Shown here one piece after another: positions 1 through 4,522 of a stretch of 7,936 nucleotides of DNA. This DNA comes from Bacteroidales bacterium (lineage in GTDB: Bacteria; Bacteroidota; Bacteroidia; Bacteroidales; F082). The notes below the pieces were generated by a model. The model saw nothing but the letters and a program-made list of their open reading frames with translations. It did no database searches and was not told the DNA's origin. The stretch spans positions 1 to 7,936 of the forward strand of contig JALNZT010000073.1 of NCBI GenBank assembly GCA_023229135.1, in the 5' to 3' direction. Made by a program: the position numbers and the translations under genes. Numbering within the stretch: position 1 is the first letter of the stretch; each line of letters begins with the position of its first letter.

Positions 1-137
1 AATATTCTACTGTACTTTTTTATCTATATGTGAAAGAAATTATTTTTTCATCCCTACTGACTGTTTAGTTTTAGATTTTGCAAATATATAAAATTATGTG
101 GCAGCTTCCTAATATTGCAGCTAACTTATTTTTAATT

Positions 138-193
138 CGACAAATTGTCGGTTTATTATACCTCATTTTACTTAATATCCCGACATCGTGTCT
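138..193. repeat. Pair of GACA-N3-TGTC dyads downstream of the integrase gene
   Basis: Two short dyads of the same form are seen: CGACA-aat-TGTCG at 138-150 and CGACA-tcg-TGTCt at 181-193. The first is a perfect 5-bp dyad; the second is perfect over 4 bp, with the outer pair broken. Their centres are 43 bp apart, about four helical turns, which would suit a dimeric regulator or a recombinase. The second dyad is followed by a T-run on the plus strand, but its 4-bp stem is too weak to call a terminator. Nothing else in 1-218 reads as a gene. The function is unknown, and a chance origin is possible. Confidence 0.3.
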
Positions 194-218
194 TTTTTAT
201 TCATTGTCCCAAAATTAG

Positions 219-1622
219 TCAAATTTCTATATCGTCCAGTAAATTGGGCATCTTTTTAATATTTGCCCGGCTTACCCTGGTGTATATCTCAGTGGTCTTG
301 CTGGATGCATGTCCCAGCGCTTCCTGTATCAACCTTAGTTCTGTGCCACGTTCCATATGATGCGTAGCAAAGCTGTGCCTAAACATATGTGGTGTTACTT
401 TACGCTTCAGGCCTGCTTTTTTTGCCGCGCGTACAACAATTTTTTCTATACTCGAACCACTGTATTTGCCTCCCTTTTGGCCTTCAATAAAGTACTCTCC
501 GGGTTTAAATTCTTCCTTATACACCTGCAAGTCCTTGAGTAATCGCTTCCCCGGATTCAGCGGCCTATATTTACTCCCCTTGCCTTTAACAAAAATTATT
601 TCCCTGTTAAAATCAATGTCTGCTGTTTTTAGGTCGCACACTTCTTGTCTTCTCAATCCACATCCATACATGAGCTTCAAAATGATCTTATGTTTTAGGT
701 AATGGCACTGTTGGTATATGGCTTCAAACTCCTCAATAGACAACACTTTTGGCAAAGGACGCCTTTGCTTTGGTCTTGGTATCCTTTCGGTGTGCAGATC
801 AATGTTGTATAGGATGCGGTAATAATTTTGAAGTGCAGAATGCGCAGCGTTTTGGGCTGATTGGTCATAACCATGTCCTATAAGCTGCTTGTAAAGAAAC
901 TCTTTAACCAATTCTCCGGCTTCTTTTGTTAAATCTCTCCCCTTATAATAAGTTAAAAACCAGGTAATATACCACGTATATTGCTTAATTGTACTTTGGG
1001 CCTTGTTTTCCATTATGAAATGCCTCAGCAATTTTTCATGGGGTTCAACAGGGTCAACAAGTTTGGGCTTACGTAGCTTTGGTCTTGAATAAGCTGTTTT
1101 TGTTTGGTAAATAGCTTGTAAGTCTCCACCTGCCAATAGCTCCGAGAGCTGCGCCCTGTTTTCTGCTGTGTCCAGCGCCGACCATTGCCTCTTTTTGCCA
1201 TGCCACCAGGCTCCTTCCAGTTTTTTAAACTGCTCTTTTAACGCATAAGGCAACGACAGATAAAAAGTTTTTTCCTTTTCGTCACAGCTAACTTCAATGG
1301 TGTTTTTTAAGGGCTTTTCCGCAACAGAAGCATGAATTTGATTTCGGTTTTCTTTACTGTTTGGCGGTATATTTTTATTCGTATCCCTTTTTATTGCATC
1401 ATCATCAATAAATGCTAACGGTTTAAGGGCTTCTAAAACACTTGCCATATCAAATTTCTGTTCCGGAATAAACCAACACTGCATGGTCACACTCCATTGT
1501 GCGCCAGGCAAGCGTTTTACCTGTTCTTTCAGCTTAAAATTGTACTTAAAATGCAGCTGAATCACAGCTAAACCACCATGCGTGTATTGTTGCAGTTGTA
1601 TTGTTGGCTTTGGCTTCATCAT
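219..1622 (-). CDS. Tyrosine recombinase (phage-integrase family) with duplicated N-terminal module
   Basis: Site-specific DNA recombinase of the tyrosine (XerC/D, lambda Int) family, 467 aa. Such enzymes cut and rejoin DNA through a 3'-phosphotyrosine. The C-terminal catalytic domain (about 290-460) has all expected residues: R324 in GCGLRRQEV, K348 in KGKGSK, H412 and R415 in HMFRHSFATHH, H438 in LGHASS, and nucleophile Y447 in IYTRV. Residues about 195-280 look like the helical SAM-like core-binding domain. Residues 1-180 are an extra N-terminal part, long for a XerC/D protein, holding two related modules: LKEQVKRLPGAQW...W (31-50) and LKEQFKKLEGAWW...W (128-147). The linker between them (about 72-108) is polar and low in complexity. 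Two ATG codons stand in tandem at the start; either could be used. The gene diverges from the DUF6266 gene across an AT-rich gap. A complete active site argues for a working enzyme. Whether it mobilises an element, inverts DNA or resolves dimers cannot be told: no partner genes or att sites were recognised. Confidence 0.93.
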   Translation of the reverse strand: MMKPKPTIQLQQYTHGGLAVIQLHFKYNFKLKEQVKRLPGAQWSVTMQCWFIPEQKFDMASVLEALKPLAFIDDDAIKRDTNKNIPPNSKENRNQIHASVAEKPLKNTIEVSCDEKEKTFYLSLPYALKEQFKKLEGAWWHGKKRQWSALDTAENRAQLSELLAGGDLQAIYQTKTAYSRPKLRKPKLVDPVEPHEKLLRHFIMENKAQSTIKQYTWYITWFLTYYKGRDLTKEAGELVKEFLYKQLIGHGYDQSAQNAAHSALQNYYRILYNIDLHTERIPRPKQRRPLPKVLSIEEFEAIYQQCHYLKHKIILKLMYGCGLRRQEVCDLKTADIDFNREIIFVKGKGSKYRPLNPGKRLLKDLQVYKEEFKPGEYFIEGQKGGKYSGSSIEKIVVRAAKKAGLKRKVTPHMFRHSFATHHMERGTELRLIQEALGHASSKTTEIYTRVSRANIKKMPNLLDDIEI

Positions 1623-1641
1623 AACAGTTGTTTTAACACAG

Positions 1642-1649
1642 CTAAATTA
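1642..1649 (-). promoter_or_regulatory. Possible -7 promoter element of the integrase gene
   Basis: On the minus strand this reads TAATTTAG, one mismatch from the Bacteroidota -7 consensus TAnnTTTG. It lies about 20 bp upstream of the integrase ATG pair, which would give a very short leader. No good -33 TTTG is visible at the right distance, so support is weak. Confidence 0.3.
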
Positions 1650-2030
1650 GTAAAATGTTTTTAAAGCGAAAAATCCTTTAAAAGAAAAGAATAATACCAC
1701 CCGCCAAACACGCTCTCGCCTTCTCAGTCCCATCACATAGTCCTAAAAATACATTTAAACTATTGGAATTGATTGCTTTATTTAAAAGTCGTAATTGAGG
1801 GGGTAAAGATAGAAAATCCGCTTACTAAAACAAAGCTTTTAAAAATGGATATGACATTTAGTCTTTGCCAAGCTCAATTTGCAAGGGCTATGTTGGTACA
1901 ATATAAAACTTCCTAAAGCAATTTTTAAGACATCAACTGGCTATCACACTATACAGACAAGGACAATGAAAGAGGTCAAACAGCCGAAATTTAAATTATA
2001 AAACAGCATCTCGCTCCCTATCACGTTTTA

Positions 2031-2048
2031 TTTAAAACTAGTTTTAAA
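2031..2048. repeat. 18-bp perfect palindrome
   Basis: The sequence TTTAAAACTAGTTTTAAA equals its own reverse complement with no spacer. It lies about 145 bp upstream of the DUF6266 start, inside the AT-rich intergenic gap. A continuous palindrome of this length fits an operator for a dimeric protein or a recombinase-binding site. It is AT-rich, so chance is more likely than for a mixed-composition palindrome. It is not followed by a T-run and is not a terminator. Confidence 0.5.
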
Positions 2049-2146
2049 ACTTGATTTATTCCTACTTTACACAAAGTTTAGTCGTAGTTTAATCATTTAT
2101 ATACATTTTAACTACCTTATAAATAAGTTTAATTTAAATTTTATCT

Positions 2147-2154
2147 TAGTTTTG
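2147..2154 (+). promoter_or_regulatory. -7 promoter element for the DUF6266 gene
   Basis: TAGTTTTG matches the Bacteroidota -7 consensus TAnnTTTG exactly and ends 37 bp before the ATG at 2192, implying a leader of roughly 30 nt. The -33 region is AT-rich, with only GTTTA rather than TTTG near the expected place. Confidence 0.5.
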
Positions 2155-2191
2155 TATTGCCTTTTGATAAGGACTTAATAATAACTTAAAT

Positions 2192-2839
2192 ATGGCAAAT
2201 TCAAGTGATGCTTTTTGGGGTCGGCTTTCGGGTCGTATTGGTAATTTGGTTGTTTATCAGATGTATGGAAAAACGGTGGTGCGGTCAAGACCGGCAAAGC
2301 GAAGCAAGCAGGCTACAGGCTTACTCAAAGCTAGTCAAGATGGTTTCAAAGAAGTGGTGGCTGTACTCTCAAGGTGCAAACACCTACTGCGGCTGGGTTT
2401 TGCTGCTGAGGCGGTAAATCGCTCTGCCTGGCAGGCTGCCTTATCTGCAAACCTTAAAAACTACCGGGAAGTCGAAAATAAAACCTTGGATAATTGGCTG
2501 CAACTCAGCAAAGGAACAAGAGATATGGCGGATGATTGGCAGGTTTCGCAAAATCAGGATGAACAATTGGTTATCACCTGGAAACAGCTGCCACGCTTCA
2601 ATAGTTGGCTCAACGACAAATTGGTCGTATTTATACTGCCCGAGGCCCCTTCTAAGCAAAGCTTAATCGAAATCACATCAGCCCGGCGAAGCCAGGAACA
2701 AGCCGTTTTGGATATTGATTTGTCTAAAATGGGGAATACGGCTGAAATATTCACCGCCTTCATCGCTGCGGATTATAATGGAAATCTTAAGCCCGAAGGC
2801 ATCTCAAATAGTATGTGGGCCGGAAAGCTGAATTTGTAA
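2192..2839 (+). CDS. DUF6266 family protein, function unknown
   Basis: A 215-aa protein that I recognise as DUF6266-like from its two ends. The N-terminus has FWGRLSGRIGNLVVYQMYGK (8-27) followed by VVRSRPAK, matching the family's pattern of a Gly-rich 'G-x-x-S-G-K/R-x-G-N-V-V' segment and then a 'GK-x-x-x-R-S-x-P' segment. The C-terminus ends in a beta-rich stretch, with IFTAFIAADYNGN and then SNSMWAGKLNL, like the family's terminal 'S-x-Y-x-G-x-I-x-V' element. The middle (about 40-130) is helical, then WKQLPRF and LVVFILPE suggest beta strands. No signal peptide, membrane segment or catalytic motif is visible. The function of the family is not known to me. ATG at 2192 is favoured because the conserved segment starts within ten residues of it and a -7 promoter element lies just upstream. 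Its position beside an integrase suggests accessory DNA, but it does not resemble a known cargo gene. Confidence 0.82.
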   Translation: MANSSDAFWGRLSGRIGNLVVYQMYGKTVVRSRPAKRSKQATGLLKASQDGFKEVVAVLSRCKHLLRLGFAAEAVNRSAWQAALSANLKNYREVENKTLDNWLQLSKGTRDMADDWQVSQNQDEQLVITWKQLPRFNSWLNDKLVVFILPEAPSKQSLIEITSARRSQEQAVLDIDLSKMGNTAEIFTAFIAADYNGNLKPEGISNSMWAGKLNL

Positions 2840-3180
2840 TGAATGTCCATACCTGCATTAGTCAAGGCAGGCAGATACTTTTGCTTTACCAAGTTATAAA
2901 AAAGCTGCAAAACGGATTGGTCAAAAACAGCTGAAAAACAAATACAATAAGGCAAAAGTTTTCGGGCATCTCCTGTTTGACAATATTCTGCCTTGCTTAT
3001 CACGATAAATATATAAAGCTCTGATATTATGATATTTACAATTGATTGGATGTAAAAAAAGCCAGCAAAGCAACCAGCACTGATAGACTTTGTGTTTTAG
3101 GCAAACCTTTTTACGCTGTAAACCTATTCTGTGGATAACCCCCGAATTTATTTGAGCTATTGCAAACACCTTATCTTTTA

Positions 3181-3198
3181 AAACTCCGTCAGGAGTTT
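3181..3198. repeat. Short perfect hairpin, REP-like
   Basis: AAACTCC-gtca-GGAGTTT forms a perfect 7-bp stem with a 4-nt loop. It sits 15 bp left of the larger 165-bp palindromic element and may be part of the same repeat unit. It is followed by CCCTGCC rather than a T-run, so it is not an intrinsic terminator on the plus strand. On the minus strand the stem is followed by TAAAAGATAA, also a poor terminator. The REP-like label rests on form only. Confidence 0.5.
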
Positions 3199-3213
3199 CC
3201 CTGCCTTTGATGG

Positions 3214-3378
3214 CTATATAGTGTCAGAAAGAAAACAACCCATTTTAAGGCTTTGATAAGAAAAGGTCAAAGACAAGGCTTTCGAAGTTTTTGAAAATAA
3301 GGAGTTTACTGAGGTAAATGACTGTTTCAAAAACGAGAGTAACGCAGTATTTGGCCTTTTCTTGCAAAGACTATATAG
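3214..3378. repeat. 165-bp self-complementary element with 9-bp terminal inverted repeats (MITE-like or structured RNA)
   Basis: The ends form a perfect 9-bp inverted repeat: CTATATAGT at 3214-3222 and ACTATATAG at 3370-3378. Inside, 3251-3271 pairs with 3350-3369 as a 20-bp stem with one bulged A and two G-T wobbles. Its core is GAAAAGGTCAAA (3260-3271) against TTTGGCCTTTTC (3350-3361). In the same register, GTTTTTGAAA (3287-3296) pairs perfectly with TTTCAAAAAC (3325-3334), and TTTAC (3305-3309) pairs with GTAAA (3314-3318) at the tip. A 15-nt internal loop on each side separates the two main stems. This nested colinear pairing is far beyond chance and means the sequence folds as one long hairpin in DNA or RNA. 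I see no target-site duplication at the ends. A non-autonomous mobile element, a dispersed Bacteroidota repeat and a structured RNA all remain possible. Open frames run through it on both strands (see findings), but they lack supporting start signals. Confidence 0.65.
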
Positions 3379-3422
3379 GGAAACCTTTCCGGGCTTTTTT
3401 GTGTTATTGACCTTGCTTTGCA

Positions 3423-3438
3423 CCCAGATAAAGCTGGG
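3423..3438. repeat. Short hairpin downstream of the 165-bp element
   Basis: CCCAG-ataaag-CTGGG makes a 5-bp GC-rich stem with a 6-nt loop, 45 bp right of the large palindromic element. Between them is GGAAACCTTTCC (3379-3390), a near-palindrome whose 2-nt loop is too small to fold well, followed by GGGC and six Ts. These may belong to the same repeat unit. On its own this hairpin is weak evidence. Confidence 0.35.
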
Positions 3439-3558
3439 CCTTAAGCACAGGCAAGACATTCGGACTTTTGGGATGTAGCGCATTGATATTGTAAAGCAGG
3501 AGATTTCACCCGCAAAAAACTGTGTGGCTTTGCGTTTTTCAGCAAGCCATAATTAACG

Positions 3559-3566
3559 TATTTTTG
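3559..3566 (+). promoter_or_regulatory. recR: -7 promoter element for recR
   Basis: TATTTTTG matches the Bacteroidota -7 consensus TAnnTTTG exactly. Transcription would start near 3571-3573, only about 10 nt before the GTG at 3582. This helps decide the recR start, since the in-frame GTG at 3522 lies upstream of this promoter. The nearest TTTG (3529-3532) is 26 bp upstream, wider than usual for a -33 element. Confidence 0.5.
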
Positions 3567-3581
3567 CAGAAAAGCTTATCC

Positions 3582-4193
3582 GTGTCAGAATATTCATCCA
3601 TCTTACTTGAGAATGCCGTCAACGAATTTTCACGTTTGCCCGGCATCGGAAAAAAAACTGCCTTACGTCTTGCGCTCCATCTGTTGCGCGAGGATGCACA
3701 TCATGCCCAGGCATTGGCGCAGGCCATAACCCAGATGAGAGACAATATCCTGCTTTGCGAAAAATGCTACAATATCAGCGATACGAAGCTTTGTGGAATA
3801 TGTTCCAACCCCAAAAGAGATGAAAACACGCTCTGCGTGGTGGCCGATTTACGCGATGTGCTGGCCATCGAGCGCACTTCAACTTTTAATGGGCTGTACC
3901 ATGTTTTGGGCGGCGTGATTAGTCCGGTTGAAGGCATCAGCCCTTCTGATTTGCACCTTCAGGCTTTGGTTGACAGAACCCAAAAAGAAAGTTTTAACGA
4001 AATTATTTTAGCGCTGCCTGCCACCATCGAAGGTGACACAACTAACTACTTTATCTTTAAACAATTATCTGCTTTCAAAGGAAAGATCACCAGCATCTCG
4101 AAAGGTATCGCCATTGGCGACGCGCTGGAATTCGCTGATGAAATAACCCTTAGCCGCTCAATATTAAACCGCACACCATTTACTGCACTTTAA
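3582..4193 (+). CDS. recR: Recombination mediator protein RecR
   Basis: RecR acts with RecO (and RecF) to load RecA onto single-stranded DNA at gaps during recombinational repair. From the GTG at 3582 the protein has 203 aa, the usual size. Domains in order: helix-hairpin-helix LPGIGKKTALRLALHLL (19-35); a four-cysteine zinc finger C59-x2-C62...C71-x2-C74; a TOPRIM domain from about 82 (LCVVADLRDVLAIERT) through EGDTTNYF; and a C-terminal tail with ALEFADEITLSRSILNRTP, typical of RecR. The reading frame stays open upstream to another GTG at 3522, but the 20 added residues do not look like RecR, and a -7 promoter element lies between the two candidate starts. The family normally begins a few residues before the 'LLENAVNEFSRLPGIGKKTA' region, which fits GTG 3582. 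It is convergent with the small gene on the other strand, 3 bp away, and appears to be a single-gene unit. No key residue is missing. Confidence 0.96.
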   Translation: MSEYSSILLENAVNEFSRLPGIGKKTALRLALHLLREDAHHAQALAQAITQMRDNILLCEKCYNISDTKLCGICSNPKRDENTLCVVADLRDVLAIERTSTFNGLYHVLGGVISPVEGISPSDLHLQALVDRTQKESFNEIILALPATIEGDTTNYFIFKQLSAFKGKITSISKGIAIGDALEFADEITLSRSILNRTPFTAL

Positions 4194-4196
4194 AAA

Positions 4197-4442
4197 TCAC
4201 TCTTCCGAAAAAAGGTTTAACTGGTTTTCGGTAACGTAATATTGCGGCGGCACTTCTTTGGCATAAGCGGTGGTATATTTTTCGATATTCTTTTTAATCA
4301 GTTTTACCGGCGTAGTCTTTCTCGCTTTGCAGTAATTACTTAACGATCGAAACTGGCTTTCGGTAAGCTTGAAAGTAATCGTCTTATTCTTTGGCTTTCT
4401 GCGTTTTTTAACCGATTTCCGCTTGGTTTTTTTTACTGCCAT
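4197..4442 (-). CDS. Small basic ribbon-helix-helix-like protein with C-terminal QLNLF motif
   Basis: An 81-aa protein, not assigned to a named family. Three parts are visible. Residues 1-20 are a strongly basic tail with 12 Lys/Arg. Residues 21-57 have a ribbon-helix-helix pattern: a short strand TITFKL, a helix from about 27 to 39 (TESQFRSLSNYCKA), a TTP turn, and a second helix KLIKKNIEKY. Residues 58-81 are a tail ending TENQLNLFSEE. The layout suggests a DNA-binding protein. QLNLF (74-78) resembles the QLxLF pentapeptide by which many bacterial replication and repair proteins bind the beta sliding clamp; this is inference from the motif alone. The gene lies 80 bp downstream of glmM on the same strand, so it may be read from the glmM promoter as well as from its own weak candidate. 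It meets recR tail to tail. I recall similar short Lys-rich proteins in other Bacteroidota, which supports a real gene. Confidence 0.8.
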   Translation of the reverse strand: MAVKKTKRKSVKKRRKPKNKTITFKLTESQFRSLSNYCKARKTTPVKLIKKNIEKYTTAYAKEVPPQYYVTENQLNLFSEE

Positions 4443-4461
4443 TGCTGTGATTTAGAAGCTG

Positions 4462-4469
4462 CGAATATA
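4462..4469 (-). promoter_or_regulatory. Possible -7 element for the small RHH-like gene
   Basis: On the minus strand this reads TATATTCG, one mismatch from TAnnTTTG. A TTTG lies 16 bp upstream of it (within CTTTTTGAGC), slightly closer than usual for a -33 element. It would start transcripts about 14 nt before the ATG at 4442, which suggests the gene can be expressed independently of glmM. Confidence 0.4.
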
Positions 4470-4522
4470 CTAAAAAATTTTAGCTCAAAAAGCATCTAAA
4501 GCCAACAAAATCAGACCATTTT

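Larger units (their letters stand above)
1623..2191. other. AT-rich intergenic region between divergent integrase and DUF6266 genes
   Basis: No convincing coding sequence is present in these 569 bp. The right half (about 2020-2160) is very AT-rich and carries an 18-bp perfect palindrome, several GTTTA repeats and a 10-bp palindrome AATTTAAATT at 2131-2140. These could hold regulatory or recombinase-binding sites for the flanking divergent genes, but that is inference from position. No tRNA or recognisable riboswitch was seen. Confidence 0.6.
2840..3581. other. Long non-coding stretch with a palindrome cluster, upstream of recR
   Basis: No supported gene is found in these 742 bp. The left part (2840-3180) shows only short or unconvincing open frames, plus a weak 5-bp stem (CCTGC at 2852, GCAGG at 2867) just after the DUF6266 gene that is not followed by a strong T-run. 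It contains a perfect consensus DnaA box on the minus strand at 3130-3138 (TGTGGATAA as written). The right part (3181-3440) is dominated by the inverted repeats listed separately. The recR promoter lies at the right end. Confidence 0.6.

Noticed and set aside
182..198. GACA-tcg-TGTC followed by six Ts, as a plus-strand intrinsic terminator.
   Set aside because: The stem has only 4 bp and no plus-strand gene ends upstream within the window.
145..702. Plus-strand open frames at 145-360, 357-542 and 466-702.
   Set aside because: They lie largely opposite the integrase gene, show no protein-like features, and are explained as shadows of its coding sequence.
1623..2191. Possible tRNA, riboswitch or CRISPR in the large intergenic gap.
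   Set aside because: No cloverleaf, no regularly spaced repeat and no recognised aptamer core could be found by eye.
214..2865. The 9-bp word ATTAGTCAA at 214-222 (end of the integrase gene) and again at 2857-2865 (just after the DUF6266 gene), as a possible att direct repeat flanking both genes.
   Set aside because: Nine-base matches are common in a window this size, the flanks do not extend the identity, and the second copy lies in the loop of a weak hairpin. Not enough to call an attachment site.
2839..2934. A 31-codon frame starting at an ATG that overlaps the DUF6266 stop (TAATG).
   Set aside because: It is short, has no recognisable protein features and no independent support; the overlap alone does not make translational coupling convincing.
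4205..4231. Inverted repeat CCGAAAA / TTTTCGG at the recR-small gene junction, as a shared bidirectional terminator.
   Set aside because: The 13-nt loop is large, it lies inside the coding end of the small gene, and no T-run follows the stem directly on either strand.
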